Shown one piece after another: positions 48,492 to 57,606 of a DNA stretch of 64,000 nucleotides. The position numbers and the translations under genes are program-made. Source of the DNA: Streptomyces chrestomyceticus JCM 4735 (lineage in GTDB: Bacteria; Actinomycetota; Actinomycetes; Streptomycetales; Streptomycetaceae); NCBI RefSeq assembly GCF_003865135.1, contig NZ_BHZC01000001.1:6262001-6326000 (forward strand), written 5' to 3'. The notes under the pieces are model-generated. The model worked only from the letters and a program-made list of their open reading frames with translations. It ran no database searches and was not told where the DNA came from. Positions within the stretch are counted from its first letter, which is position 1, and every line of letters begins with the position of its first letter.

Positions 48492-48848
48492 GTGGCGGGA
48501 GAACCGCAGGCCGACTGCCTGTTCTGCAAGATCGTGGCAGGCGAGGTGCCCGCGACGATCGTGCGGGAGACCGAGACGACCGTCGCCTTCCGGGACATCA
48601 GTCCGCAGGCGCCGACGCACGTCCTGGTGATCCCCAAGGTGCACTACGCGAACGCCGGGGAACTGGCCGCCGCCGAGCCGCGGATCGCCGGTGAGGTGCT
48701 GAGCGAGGCCGCCGCGGTGGCCGCCGACGAGAAGGTCGACGCGACCGGCTACCGGATCATCTTCAACACCGGTCCGGGCGCCGGCCAGACCGTCTTCCAC
48801 GCCCACGCCCACGTGCTGGGCGGCCGCGACCTCCAGCGCCTGGTCTGA
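48492..48848 (+). CDS. HIT family nucleotide-binding protein (HinT-like)
   Basis: This 118-residue protein has the histidine-triad motif HAHAH in TVFHAHAHVLGG at about 100-104, an N-terminal zinc pair CLFC, and PTHVLVIPKVHY, all standard for HinT-type purine nucleoside phosphoramidases. GTG 48492 has GGAGGAG 7-8 nt upstream. The RNase Z-like gene follows after 24 nt, so the two form an operon, an arrangement conserved in Streptomyces. Confidence 0.93.
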   Translation: MAGEPQADCLFCKIVAGEVPATIVRETETTVAFRDISPQAPTHVLVIPKVHYANAGELAAAEPRIAGEVLSEAAAVAADEKVDATGYRIIFNTGPGAGQTVFHAHAHVLGGRDLQRLV

Positions 48849-48872
48849 CCGGGGCGAAGGAGCCGCAGCACC

Positions 48873-49778
48873 GTGTCCGTACGCGAGTTCGTCGTCCTCG
48901 GCACCGCCAGTCAGGTGCCCACCCGGCACCGCAACCACAACGGTTACGTGCTGCGCTGGGACGGCGAAGGCATCATGTTCGACCCCGGCGAGGGCACCCA
49001 GCGGCAGATGCTGCGGGCCGGGGTCGCCGCGCACGACCTGCACCGGCTCTGCGTCACCCACTTCCACGGTGACCACTCGCTGGGGCTCGCCGGCGTCATC
49101 CAGCGGATCAACCTCGACCGGGTGCCGCACCCGGTCACCGCACACTACCCGGCGAGCGGGCAGCGGTTCTTCGACCGGCTGCGGTACGCCACCGCCTACC
49201 GCGAGACGGTACGGCTGGGCGAGCGGCCGGTGGCCGCCGACGGGGTGCTGGCCCGTACCCCGTCGTACGTCCTGGAGGCGCGCAAGCTCTCCCACCCGGT
49301 CGAGTCGTTCGGCTACCGCCTCGTCGAGCCGGACGGGCGCCGGATGCTGCCGGAGCGGCTCGCCGCGCACGGCATCGCGGGGCCGGACGTCGGCCGCCTC
49401 CAGCGCGAGGGGGAGCTGAACGGGGTCACCCTCGACGACGTCAGCGAGGTACGGCGGGGCCAGCGCTTCGCCTTCGTCATGGACACCCGGCTGTGCGACG
49501 GGGTGCACGCCCTCGCCGAGGGCTGTGACCTGCTGGTCATCGAGTCGACGTTCCTCGACGAGGACGAGCGGCTGGCCGCCGACCACGGGCACCTGACGGC
49601 GGGCCAGGCGGCCCGCGTCGCCGCCGACGCGGGCGTGCGCCACCTGGTCCTCACCCACTTCTCCCAGCGCTACTCGGACCCCTCGGAGTTCGAGCGGCAG
49701 GCGCGGGCGGCCGGGTTCGCGGGCGAACTGACCGTCGCCCGCGACCTGATGCGCGTCCCGGTGCCCAAGCGCGCCTGA
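48873..49778 (+). CDS. rnz: Ribonuclease Z-like MBL-fold enzyme
   Basis: This 301-residue metallo-beta-lactamase-fold protein matches tRNA 3'-processing RNase Z. It has [36 protein letters not shown], the metal motif [22 protein letters not shown] with the RNase Z spacing, [26 protein letters not shown] and [10 protein letters not shown]. The conserved residues for two zincs are present. RNase Z removes the 3' trailer of tRNAs lacking encoded CCA, as both tRNA-Ala genes here do. AAGGAG lies about 10 nt upstream of the GTG start. Downstream it converges with the phosphatase gene. Confidence 0.9.
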   Translation: MSVREFVVLGTASQVPTRHRNHNGYVLRWDGEGIMFDPGEGTQRQMLRAGVAAHDLHRLCVTHFHGDHSLGLAGVIQRINLDRVPHPVTAHYPASGQRFFDRLRYATAYRETVRLGERPVAADGVLARTPSYVLEARKLSHPVESFGYRLVEPDGRRMLPERLAAHGIAGPDVGRLQREGELNGVTLDDVSEVRRGQRFAFVMDTRLCDGVHALAEGCDLLVIESTFLDEDERLAADHGHLTAGQAARVAADAGVRHLVLTHFSQRYSDPSEFERQARAAGFAGELTVARDLMRVPVPKRA

Positions 49779-49812
49779 GGAGCTCGCCGCCCCGGGAGCC
49801 CGTGCCGCCGGA

Positions 49813-50616
49813 TCAGGGCAGGAAGTACATCGGGTTCGGCAGCTTGAACGTCTTGTCGCCGTAGCCGCCGTTCAGGTCGCTGTACTGGTCGCCGAAGTTG
49901 GCGACGATGTCGTAGCCCCGCGACTCGATGTGCTTGCGGGTGCCCGCCTTGAACTCCACCGTCGAGCAGGTGGCGCCGCACGGCAGGTAGGCCGGCGGGT
50001 TCTTCTTGTCCTTGAGGTAGACGTGCGCGCGGTCCAGCGGGACGCCGTAGCCGACGTTCTTGAGGTTGCGCACGCTCCACTCGCGCTGCGCCTCCTTGCG
50101 GCCGGTGACGAAGAAGACCTCGATCCCCTGGCGGTGCGCCCGGTTGACGAGGCGGTCCATGCCGTAGACCGCTTCCATGTCGGTGCTCGCCAGGTACTTG
50201 TCCTGGGCGGCCTCGGTGTGGTGGAAGCCGACCTGCAGCTCGTAGTTGTACGTCAGCAGCGTGGTGTCGTCCATGTCCAGGACGATGGCGGGCTTCTTGC
50301 CGTGGTGGTGCGTGCGGGCGTCCTTGGCGACCTTGTCGAGGTAGCGGCGGGCCGAGTCCGTGATGCCGCGCACCTGCTTGGCGTAGTTGCTGTGCGGGGA
50401 GGCGTAGTGCTGCCCGTCCGCGGTCACCGTGTCGCCGTAGTACGCCTTGATCTTGTCCTGGACCTGGGTGAGGTTCGGGATCTCCTTGTCCGTACGCGGT
50501 ACGGAGTGCTCGGCGGTGGCCTGGCCGACGCCGAACGCCGCGGTACCGGCGACGACCACGGTGGCGGCCGCGGCGCCGAGCCGGACACGGCGACGGGAGA
50601 GGAGGGGGTGGCGCAT
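49813..50616 (-). CDS. Secreted HAD-family acid phosphatase (class B-like, subfamily IIIB)
   Basis: This 267-residue protein has an N-terminal signal (RRRVRLGAAAATVVVAGTAAFG... cleaved near QATA) with twin arginines that could direct Tat or Sec export. The HAD motif I is VLDMDDTTL; motif II lies in VFFVTGRKEAQR; the acidic motif is FGDQYSDLNGG. Such enzymes release phosphate from organic phosphates outside the cell. The SD (AGGAG) overlaps one arm of a 9-bp inverted repeat (50625-50653), so translation or transcription is likely controlled there. It is monocistronic and divergent from the flavin-reductase-like gene. Confidence 0.88.
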   Translation of the reverse strand: MRHPLLSRRRVRLGAAAATVVVAGTAAFGVGQATAEHSVPRTDKEIPNLTQVQDKIKAYYGDTVTADGQHYASPHSNYAKQVRGITDSARRYLDKVAKDARTHHHGKKPAIVLDMDDTTLLTYNYELQVGFHHTEAAQDKYLASTDMEAVYGMDRLVNRAHRQGIEVFFVTGRKEAQREWSVRNLKNVGYGVPLDRAHVYLKDKKNPPAYLPCGATCSTVEFKAGTRKHIESRGYDIVANFGDQYSDLNGGYGDKTFKLPNPMYFLP

Positions 50617-50624
50617 GTGCTGCT

Positions 50625-50653
50625 CCTAGGTGGACCGGTGGGGGCCACCTAGG
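50625..50653 (-). promoter_or_regulatory. Inverted repeat over the phosphatase ribosome site
   Basis: CCTAGGTGG (50625-50633) and CCACCTAGG (50645-50653) form a perfect 9-bp inverted repeat with an 11-nt centre. On the minus strand the arm nearer the gene contains the start of the AGGAG ribosome site, 9 nt before the ATG. It could be an operator or an RNA hairpin that hides the SD. Confidence 0.55.
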
Positions 50654-50775
50654 TTTAACAGAGCGTTTACACGGACATCTACGCGCGAAGATTCAACGAT
50701 TGGCAAAGGCTGGACCGAACGGACCAGCACCGGACGGGCCGGCATGCTTCGGTCCGCACCGAAACGACCGGCTCC

Positions 50776-50781
50776 TAGGCT
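50776..50781 (+). promoter_or_regulatory. -10 element of the flavin-reductase-like gene
   Basis: TAGGCT ends 7 nt before ATG 50789; no ribosome site. Confidence 0.4.
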
Positions 50782-50788
50782 CCCCGCC

Positions 50789-51430
50789 ATGAACACCGCA
50801 CCCCCTGCCGCCGCGCCCGCCGCCGGCCACCTGGAGATAGCGCCCGGCGTCCTGTACTTCGGGACGCCGGTGGTCCTCGTGTCCACGGAGAACGAGGACG
50901 GCACGTTCAACCTCGCCCCCATCTCCTCCGCCTGGGCGCTCGGCCGGACCGTCGTCCTCGGACTCGGCCGCGAAGGACAGACCGCGCACAACCTCGGCAG
51001 CCGGCCCGGACTGGTGCTCAGCCTGCCGGGCCCCGGGCTGTGGCCCGCGGTGGAGCGGCTGGCGCCGCTCACCGGCCGCGACCCGGTGCCGCCGGGCAAG
51101 CCCGCGGGCTGCCGGTACGAGCCGGACAAGTTCGGCGCGGCCGGGCTGACCGCCGTACCGTCCCGCTCGGTACGGCCGCCCCGCGTCGCCGAATGCCCGC
51201 TCCAGATGGAGGCCCGTGCCGAGCGGGTGCGGCCGGACGTCTCCGGCGCCTTCGTCCTCGTCGAGACCGTGGTGAGCGCGGTGTACGCCGATCCCCGCAT
51301 CGTCGTTCCCGGCACCGACCACATCGACCCGGCCGCCTGGAGCCCGCTCGTCTACAACTTCCGCCACTACTTCGGGCTCGGGCCGGAGCTGGGCCAGTCG
51401 TACCGTACGCAGACGCCCCGGGACGCGTAG
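50789..51430 (+). CDS. Flavin reductase-like (FMN-binding split barrel) domain protein
   Basis: This 213-residue protein has the flavin-reductase-like pattern: LYFGTPVVLVSTENEDGTFNLAPISSAWALGRTVVLGLG, HNLGSRPGLVLSLP, then LVETVVSAVYADPRI and a short C-terminal segment with NFRHYFGLGPELG. It likely binds FMN, either as reductase or as an F420/FMN-dependent enzyme; no partner monooxygenase lies nearby. The start lacks a ribosome site but has a -10 seven nt upstream. Confidence 0.82.
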   Translation: MNTAPPAAAPAAGHLEIAPGVLYFGTPVVLVSTENEDGTFNLAPISSAWALGRTVVLGLGREGQTAHNLGSRPGLVLSLPGPGLWPAVERLAPLTGRDPVPPGKPAGCRYEPDKFGAAGLTAVPSRSVRPPRVAECPLQMEARAERVRPDVSGAFVLVETVVSAVYADPRIVVPGTDHIDPAAWSPLVYNFRHYFGLGPELGQSYRTQTPRDA

Positions 51431-51512
51431 CGGCGCGCCCGGCGGAGCGAGCCGTGTCCGCCGGAGCCGCACCCAACTCGGCCTTGTTCCACCCGACTTG
51501 TGCGAGCCCCCA

Positions 51513-51541
51513 TTGACGCCCCGGACGCGCCTCCTTACCCT
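51513..51541 (+). promoter_or_regulatory. Promoter of the glucarate-dehydratase-like gene
   Basis: TTGACG (51513-51518), 17 nt, TACCCT (51536-51541), then ATG after 8 nt. This is the best vegetative promoter in the window and implies a leaderless mRNA. Confidence 0.7.
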
Positions 51542-51549
51542 CCGTTCCC

Positions 51550-52893
51550 ATGGACGGATCACGTCTACATACGCAGACAGAGGCGCCCCGGGCGCCGGCC
51601 GCTCCCACCGTCATCACCGCCGTCCGCCTCACCCCGGTCCTCGTGGCCGACCCGCCCCTGCTGAACACCCAGGGCGTCCACCAGCCCTACACGCCCCGCC
51701 TGGTCGTCGAGGTGGCCACGGCGGGCGGCGCGACCGGCCTCGGCGAGACCTACGGCGACACGCAGTACCTCGATCTGGCGGGTCCGCTGGCCGACGCGCT
51801 GATCGGCCGCCCGGTCACGGACCTGAACATGCTGCCGCGCCTGGCCGCCGAGGTGTGCGGCGACTCCCCGGCGGCCACCGGCGCCGCCGAGGTCACCGCG
51901 GGCGGCCTGCGCGGTGTGCAGACCGCCGACAAACTGCGGCTCTCCGTCCTCTCCGGCTTCGAGGTCGCCTGCCTGGACGCCTGGGGGCGGCTCACCGGCC
52001 TGCCCGTCCACGCCCTGCTCGGCGGCAAGGTCCGCGACCGTGTCGACTACAGCGCCTACCTCTTCTACCGCTGGGCCGCACACCCCGGCGGCCGCGGCGA
52101 GCCCGACGACTGGGGCGCGGCCCTCGACCCGCCCGGCATCGTCGACCAGGCCCGCCGCCTCCGCGACACGTACGGCTTCCGCTCCTTCAAACTGAAGGGC
52201 GGCGTCTTCGAGCCCGCGCAGGAGATCGCCGCCATCCGGGCGCTGGCCGACGCCTTCCCCGGGCACCCCCTGCGCCTGGACCCGAACGGCGCATGGAGCG
52301 TCCCCACGTCCCTGAAGGTCGCCCACGAGCTCCGGGACGTCCTCGAATACCTGGAGGACCCCGCCGCCACCACCGACCGCATGGCCGAGGTCGCCTCCCG
52401 TACGGGCCTCCCGCTCGCCACGAACATGTGCGTGACCACCTTCGCCGAGATCCGGGAGGCGTTCACCCGGGACGCCGTCCAGGTCGTCCTCTCCGACCAC
52501 CACTACTGGGGCGGCCTGCGCAACACCCGCGAACTCGCCGCGATCTGCCGCGCCTTCGGCGTCGGCCTGTCCATGCACTCCAACACCCACCTCGGCATCA
52601 GCCTGGCCGCCATGAACCACGTCGCCGCGACCGTCCCCGACCTGCGCTACGCCTGCGACACCCACTACCCCTGGCAGACGGAGGACGTCCTCACCGAACG
52701 CCTCGCCTTCACGGACGGCGCACTGCCGGTGTCCGACGCGCCGGGCCTCGGCGTCACGCTCGACCGCGACCGGCTGTCGGCTCTGCACGCGCGCTGGCTG
52801 GCCGACGACGGGACGTTCCGGGACCGCGACGACGCGGCGGCGATGCGGGCCGCCGACCCGGGGTGGGTGACGCCCCGGGTGCCGCGGTGGTGA
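51550..52893 (+). CDS. Glucarate dehydratase-like enolase-superfamily enzyme
   Basis: This 447-residue enzyme resembles D-glucarate dehydratase, which dehydrates glucarate to 5-keto-4-deoxyglucarate. Active-site segments are all visible: SFKLKGG (KxK), LRLDPNGAW (metal Asp), YLEDPAA (Glu), ATNMCVTT (Asn), VVLSDHHYWGG (Asp) and SMHSNTHLG (catalytic His). The N-terminal PRLVVEVATAGGATGLGETYGD is typical. The leaderless promoter directly upstream makes it a single-gene unit. No gudP-type transporter or aldolase gene is adjacent, so the substrate (glucarate, idarate or a relative) remains open. Confidence 0.88.
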   Translation: MDGSRLHTQTEAPRAPAAPTVITAVRLTPVLVADPPLLNTQGVHQPYTPRLVVEVATAGGATGLGETYGDTQYLDLAGPLADALIGRPVTDLNMLPRLAAEVCGDSPAATGAAEVTAGGLRGVQTADKLRLSVLSGFEVACLDAWGRLTGLPVHALLGGKVRDRVDYSAYLFYRWAAHPGGRGEPDDWGAALDPPGIVDQARRLRDTYGFRSFKLKGGVFEPAQEIAAIRALADAFPGHPLRLDPNGAWSVPTSLKVAHELRDVLEYLEDPAATTDRMAEVASRTGLPLATNMCVTTFAEIREAFTRDAVQVVLSDHHYWGGLRNTRELAAICRAFGVGLSMHSNTHLGISLAAMNHVAATVPDLRYACDTHYPWQTEDVLTERLAFTDGALPVSDAPGLGVTLDRDRLSALHARWLADDGTFRDRDDAAAMRAADPGWVTPRVPRW

Positions 52894-53021
52894 GCGCCGC
52901 CCACGGCCGCCGCCCCAGGGCCGTCGCCCCGTGCCGTCGGCGCACCCCGCACCGGCGCTTCCGGCGCCGAGGACGCGTACCGTATTCATCCCGTACGTGA
53001 TCTTTGGAGGGAGCTGTCCCG

Positions 53022-54107
53022 ATGGCACAGGAAGTGCGCGGCGTCATCGCGCCGGGGAAGAACGAGCCGGTGCGGCTGGAGACCATCCTGGTGCCGGATC
53101 CGGGACCGGGCGAGGCCGTGGTGAAGGTGCAGGCCTGCGGGGTGTGCCACACGGACCTGCACTACAAGCAGGGCGGGATCAACGACGAGTTCCCGTTCCT
53201 GCTCGGGCACGAGGCGGCGGGCGTCGTGGAGTCCGTCGGGGCGGGCGTGACCGACGTCGAACCCGGGGACTTCGTCGTCCTCAACTGGCGTGCGGTGTGC
53301 GGGAAGTGCCGGGCCTGCAAGCGCGGCCGTCCGCAGTACTGTTTCGACACCCACAACGCGCGGCAGAAGATGACGCTGAAGGACGGCACGGAGCTGACGC
53401 CCGCCCTCGGCATCGGCGCGTTCGCCGACAAGACGCTGGTCGCGGCCGGGCAGTGCACCAAGGTCGACCCCGAGGTGTCGCCCGCCGTGGCCGGGCTGCT
53501 GGGCTGCGGCGTGATGGCCGGCATCGGCGCGGCCATCAACACGGGCGCGGTGGGCCGCGGCGACAGCGTCGCGGTGATCGGCTGCGGCGGCGTGGGCGAC
53601 GCGGCGATCGTCGGCGCCCGGCTGGCCGGCGCGGCGCGGATCATCGCCGTGGACGTGGAGGACCGCAAGCTCTCCATGGCCAAGACGATGGGCGCCACCC
53701 ACACCGTCAACTCCCGCGCCGCCGACCCCGTCGAGGCGATCCGCGAGCTGACCGGTGGCTTCGGCGCCGACGTGGTGATCGACGCGGTGGGGCGCCCGGA
53801 GACCTACCGGCAGGCGTTCTACGCCCGCGACCTGGCCGGCACGGTGGTCCTGGTCGGCGTGCCGACACCGGAGATGAAGCTGGAGCTGCCGCTGCTGGAC
53901 GTGTTCGGCCGGGGCGGCGCGCTGAAGTCGTCCTGGTACGGCGACTGCCTGCCGTCCCGCGACTTCCCGATGCTGGTCGACCTGCACCAGCAGGGCCGGA
54001 TCGACCTGGCGGGCTTCGTCACGGAGACGATCGGCATCGACGGCGTCGAGCAGGCATTCGAGCGGATGCACCAGGGCGACGTACTGCGTTCGGTGGTGGT
54101 GCTCTGA
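53022..54107 (+). CDS. S-(hydroxymethyl)mycothiol dehydrogenase (zinc alcohol dehydrogenase family)
   Basis: This 361-residue class III-type zinc dehydrogenase oxidises the formaldehyde-mycothiol adduct with NAD and in mycobacteria also reduces S-nitrosomycothiol (MscR). Motifs are [13 protein letters not shown] (catalytic Zn Cys), [12 protein letters not shown], structural Zn cysteines in [29 protein letters not shown], and Rossmann [16 protein letters not shown] 53022 has GGAGGGAG upstream; an in-frame TTG at 53004 is less likely. Its stop overlaps the MBL gene's ATG (TGATG), an arrangement conserved in actinobacteria. Confidence 0.93.
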   Translation: MAQEVRGVIAPGKNEPVRLETILVPDPGPGEAVVKVQACGVCHTDLHYKQGGINDEFPFLLGHEAAGVVESVGAGVTDVEPGDFVVLNWRAVCGKCRACKRGRPQYCFDTHNARQKMTLKDGTELTPALGIGAFADKTLVAAGQCTKVDPEVSPAVAGLLGCGVMAGIGAAINTGAVGRGDSVAVIGCGGVGDAAIVGARLAGAARIIAVDVEDRKLSMAKTMGATHTVNSRAADPVEAIRELTGGFGADVVIDAVGRPETYRQAFYARDLAGTVVLVGVPTPEMKLELPLLDVFGRGGALKSSWYGDCLPSRDFPMLVDLHQQGRIDLAGFVTETIGIDGVEQAFERMHQGDVLRSVVVL

Positions 54108-54745
54108 TGGCGGCCCGCATCGACCATCTGGTCACGTCCGGCACCTTCGCGCTCGACGGCGGTGAGTGGGACGTCGATAACAACGTGTGGATCATCGGCG
54201 ACGACACCGAGGCGGTCGTCATCGACGCCGCCCACGACGCCGACGCGATCTTCGCGGCGCTCGATGGCCGTACGCTGCGCGCCATCATCTGCACCCACGC
54301 GCACAACGACCACATCGACGCGGCCCCGGCCCTCGCCGCCCGTACCGGCGCGCCCATCCATCTGCACCCGGCCGACCTGCCGCTCTGGCAGCAGACCCAC
54401 CCGGACCGGGCGCCGGAAGAGGAGCTGGCGGACGGGCAGGTGCTCACCATCGCCGGCGTCGACCTGACCGTGCTGCACACCCCCGGCCACGCGCCGGGCG
54501 CGGTCTGCCTGTACGCGCCCGACCTGGGGGAGCACGGCACGGTCTTCACCGGCGACACCCTCTTCCAGGGCGGCCCCGGCGCCACCGGCCGGTCGTTCTC
54601 CGACTTCCCGACCATCGTCGACTCGATCCGGGAACGGCTGCTGACGCTGCCCCCGCGTACCGAGGTCCGTACCGGACACGGCGACGGCACCACGATCGGC
54701 GCCGAGGCACCGCACCTGGACGAGTGGGTGAAGCGGGGGCACTGA
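54107..54745 (+). CDS. MBL-fold hydrolase paired with mycothiol-dependent formaldehyde dehydrogenase
   Basis: This 212-residue glyoxalase II-like enzyme has THAHNDHIDAAP (HxHxDH), the His in HTPGHAPGA, the Asp in FTGDTLFQGGPGATGRSFSDF and TGHGDGT. The tight TGATG overlap with the dehydrogenase gene suggests it hydrolyses the product S-formylmycothiol to formate and mycothiol, completing formaldehyde detoxification. This assignment rests on context; the glyoxalase II motif set itself is clear. It converges on the GH4 gene across a 7-bp hairpin that overlaps its stop codon. Confidence 0.88.
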   Translation: MAARIDHLVTSGTFALDGGEWDVDNNVWIIGDDTEAVVIDAAHDADAIFAALDGRTLRAIICTHAHNDHIDAAPALAARTGAPIHLHPADLPLWQQTHPDRAPEEELADGQVLTIAGVDLTVLHTPGHAPGAVCLYAPDLGEHGTVFTGDTLFQGGPGATGRSFSDFPTIVDSIRERLLTLPPRTEVRTGHGDGTTIGAEAPHLDEWVKRGH

Positions 54746-54753
54746 ACCCCCGC
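54733..54753. terminator. Hairpin at the MBL/GH4 convergent junction
   Basis: Stem GCGGGGG/CCCCCGC (54733-54739 with 54747-54753) with loop containing the MBL stop codon; a short two-way terminator candidate. Confidence 0.4.
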
Positions 54754-54758
54754 CCCCG

Positions 54759-56096
54759 TCAGTCCGTGGCCGCCCGCTCCAGGATGCGGGCGGCCACCGC
54801 CGGTGAATCCACCAGCGGATGCAGCGCCACCGCCCGCAGCGCCGCGTCCCGGTCCTTGAACTCCGCCGCCTCGACCGTGGCCAGCTCGACGGCCTTGACC
54901 TGGAGCATCAGCCCCAACTGGTCCTCCCGCAGGGGCGCGCACGGCAGCGGCCGCGCGCCGTCCGTGTCCACCTCGCACACCGTCTCGATGATCGCCTCGG
55001 GTGCGAGCTGCGGCACGGTCGTCCCGTTGCGCACGTTCAGGATGAGGCGCGCGGGCCGGTCACCCGAGACGGCCCGCATGACGGCCAGCGCCACCTGGTC
55101 GTAACCGCCGCCCTCCTCCATGTCGCAGGTGTCGCGCTGCCAGCCGCCGGACGCCTCCCGGCTGTCGGCCATGTACGTCTCCTCGCGCTCCTGCCGGGTG
55201 CGCTCCCAGAGCGCGTACGCCTCCTCGGGCGAGACGCCGGACGCCGCCTCGAAGAAGCCGCTCTGCTGCTGGTCCAGGAACTCCCCGCGGGTTTCGGAGG
55301 CGTCCCGTACGGAGGCCAGCGTCTCGCGGCGGAGGTAGTAGTAATGCAGGTACTCGTTGGGAAGGGCACCCAGCGCCCGCAGCCAGTCCGCCCCGAACAG
55401 CTTGCCCTCCTCGAACGAGGTGAGCGCGCCGGAATCCGACAGCAGCTTCTTCAGCAGGTCCGTGCCGTCCTCGGCGGTCAAGGAGCGCAGCCAGCCCAGG
55501 TGGTTGAGCCCGACGTAGCCGTACGTCACCCGGTCCGGATCGGCGCCCGCGGCCCGCGCGGCGCGCCGCACCAGCCCGACCGGCGAGTCACAGATACCGA
55601 TCACCCGCTCGCCCAGCACCTGCGCCATCGCCTCGGTGACGATCCCGGCGGGATTGGTGAAGTTGACGACCCAGGCGTCCGGCGCGAGCGCCGCCACCCG
55701 CTCGGCGATGCGCAGCGCGACGGGCACCGTACGCAGCCCGTACAGCACACCGCCCGCACCCACCGTCTCCTGCCCCAGCACCCCGGCGTCCAGCGGAATC
55801 CGCTCGTCCGCGATCCGCCCCGCCGTACCGCCGACACGGATCGCCGAGAAGACGAAGTCCGTGCCCCGCAGCGCGTCGTCGAGCGACTCGGCGACCCGCA
55901 CGCGGACCGGCGACGGCCGCCCTGGACCGGTCCGCCGCTCCGCCTGCCGGGCCAGCACGGAGGCGATGACGGCCACCCGCCGCGGATCGGTGTCGTACAG
56001 GGTCACTTCGGTGACGGCCTGCGCGGGATCGTCCAGGAGCGCACGGTGCACGAGCGGTACCCGGAAACCCCCGCCGCCCAAAATCGTCAGCCTCAT
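54759..56096 (-). CDS. GH4-family 6-phospho-beta-glucosidase-like enzyme
   Basis: This 445-residue family-4 glycosidase uses NAD and a divalent metal and cleaves glycosides by an oxidation-elimination route. It has ILGGGGFRVPLVHRAL (NAD loop), VNFTNPAGIVTEA, the metal Cys in GICDSPVGL and the metal His in YGYVGLNHLGW, and VNVP-like NVRNGTTVPQL. It is divergent from a PfkB kinase gene and probably processes the same sugar. No phosphotransferase genes are visible, so the kinase may supply the phosphate. TACGTT is 7 nt before the ATG with no ribosome site. Confidence 0.92.
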   Translation of the reverse strand: MRLTILGGGGFRVPLVHRALLDDPAQAVTEVTLYDTDPRRVAVIASVLARQAERRTGPGRPSPVRVRVAESLDDALRGTDFVFSAIRVGGTAGRIADERIPLDAGVLGQETVGAGGVLYGLRTVPVALRIAERVAALAPDAWVVNFTNPAGIVTEAMAQVLGERVIGICDSPVGLVRRAARAAGADPDRVTYGYVGLNHLGWLRSLTAEDGTDLLKKLLSDSGALTSFEEGKLFGADWLRALGALPNEYLHYYYLRRETLASVRDASETRGEFLDQQQSGFFEAASGVSPEEAYALWERTRQEREETYMADSREASGGWQRDTCDMEEGGGYDQVALAVMRAVSGDRPARLILNVRNGTTVPQLAPEAIIETVCEVDTDGARPLPCAPLREDQLGLMLQVKAVELATVEAAEFKDRDAALRAVALHPLVDSPAVAARILERAATD

Positions 56097-56103
56097 GGGC
56101 CGG

Positions 56104-56109
56104 AACGTA
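56104..56109 (-). promoter_or_regulatory. -10 element of the GH4 gene
   Basis: TACGTT on the minus strand ends 7 nt before ATG 56096; leaderless. Confidence 0.45.
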
Positions 56110-56162
56110 CCGCAGCATCGGGCAGACTGGCGTCACGCGCACGGATGAGAGGGGCAGGCACG

Positions 56163-57377
56163 GTGAGCGCACACGATGTCCAGCGGACCCCGGGCAACGG
56201 CCCGGCCGGCCACGTCCCGCCGGGCCCCGCGCCCGCGCTCGACCCCCTCGCCGCCGTACGGGCCGAGGGCGACCCGGCCACCGACGTCTATCTCACCGGC
56301 ACGGTCTTCCTCGACATCATCTTCACCGGCCTGGACTCCGCGCCGGTACGCGGCACGGAGTCCTGGGCCCGCGGCATGGGCTCCAGCCCCGGCGGCGTCG
56401 CCAACATGGCCACCGCACTCGCCCGCCTCGGCCTGCGCACCTCGCTCGCCGCGGCCTTCGGCGACGACATGTACGGCGAGTACTGCTGGGAGGCGCTGGA
56501 GCGCGGCGAACACGTCGACCTGTCGCTGTCCCGCACCGTCGCGGGCTGGCACTCTCCCGTCACCGTCTCCATGGCGTACGAGGGCGAGCGCACCATGGTC
56601 TCGCACGGCCACGAAGCGCCCAGCGGCCCCGCCCGCACCGCCTTCGACGGCAAGCACGCACCGGGCTGCCCGCCGCCGTCCCGGGCCTGCGTCGCCTCCC
56701 TCGAACCGGGCCGCCCCGAGGGCTGGCTCGGCTGCGCCGCCCACCGCGGCAGCCGCATCTTCGCCGACGTGGGCTGGGACGACTCCGGCCGCTGGGACCC
56801 GGCCGACCTCGCCGAACTGGAGCACTGCGAAGCCTTCCTGCCCAACGCGGAGGAGGCGATGCGCTACACCCGCCTGGACTGCCCGCGCGCCGCCGCCCGC
56901 AAGCTGGCCGACCGGGTGCCGGTCGCCGTGGTCACCCTGGGGGCCGAGGGCGCGTACGCGGTCGACGGCCGCACCGGCGAGACCGCCGAGGTGCCCGCCA
57001 TCGCGGTCGAGGCCATGGACCCCACCGGCGCCGGCGACGTCTTCGTGGCGGGCTTCGTCACCGGCTCACTGGCCGGCTGGCCGCTGGCCGACCGGCTCGC
57101 CTTCGCCGGGCTCACCGCCGCGCTCTCCGTCCAGGAATTCGGCGGCTCGCTGTCCGCACCGGGCTGGATCGAGATCGCCGCCTGGTGGCAGCGCGTAGTG
57201 CAGGCGGAGGCGTGCGGCCGGACTCCGGACGGCGCCACCACCTCGGCGGGCTCCCCCCACGACCCGGCCGCCCTGCGCCGCCGCTACGCCTTCCTCGACG
57301 CCCTGCTGCCCGCCGCGGACCGCTCCTGGCCGCTGGCCCGCGCCCTGCCGACCCTCGGATTCCGCCGGCCCGCGTGA
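56163..57377 (+). CDS. PfkB-family carbohydrate kinase
   Basis: This 404-residue ribokinase-type sugar kinase has GGVANMATALARLG near the N-terminus, FADVGWDD, CEAFLPNAEEAMRYT, VTLGAEGAYAV and the ATP/anion-hole signature DPTGAGDVFVAGF. It has a C-terminal extension of about 70 residues beyond the usual kinase. GTG 56163 has AGAGGGG about 9 nt upstream; ATG 56145 is an in-frame alternative. It shares a 66-bp divergent region with the GH4 gene, so the two are likely co-regulated and act on one sugar or disaccharide. Confidence 0.9.
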   Translation: MSAHDVQRTPGNGPAGHVPPGPAPALDPLAAVRAEGDPATDVYLTGTVFLDIIFTGLDSAPVRGTESWARGMGSSPGGVANMATALARLGLRTSLAAAFGDDMYGEYCWEALERGEHVDLSLSRTVAGWHSPVTVSMAYEGERTMVSHGHEAPSGPARTAFDGKHAPGCPPPSRACVASLEPGRPEGWLGCAAHRGSRIFADVGWDDSGRWDPADLAELEHCEAFLPNAEEAMRYTRLDCPRAAARKLADRVPVAVVTLGAEGAYAVDGRTGETAEVPAIAVEAMDPTGAGDVFVAGFVTGSLAGWPLADRLAFAGLTAALSVQEFGGSLSAPGWIEIAAWWQRVVQAEACGRTPDGATTSAGSPHDPAALRRRYAFLDALLPAADRSWPLARALPTLGFRRPA

Positions 57378-57606
57378 GCGCCCGCACGGGTCCCGCACGG
57401 GCCCCGCACGTGAACAACCGGCCAACCACACCCCACCCACCCATGAGCACTCCGTCACCGGAGGAACACGAGAACAGGCGAACGCCGGAAAAGGCTTCGG
57501 GCTTGTCAGTGCACCGTCGTACCCTGGGTATCCCAAGGAGCCGAGCTGCCGGGCACCGCCTCCGCAGCGCAACGAATGGGGGATGAGCAGGCCAGAGAGC
57601 CGGCCC

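Noticed and set aside
50652..50672. PHO-box-like GTTTA direct repeats upstream of the acid phosphatase
   Set aside because: Half-sites are 12 bp apart rather than 11 and do not match the GTTCACC-type consensus.
57443..57586. 47-codon ORF ending in ATGA at the alternative phoH start
   Set aside because: No ribosome site, no recognisable sequence and no proven promoter. The ATGA overlap may be chance; it could only be kept if conserved.
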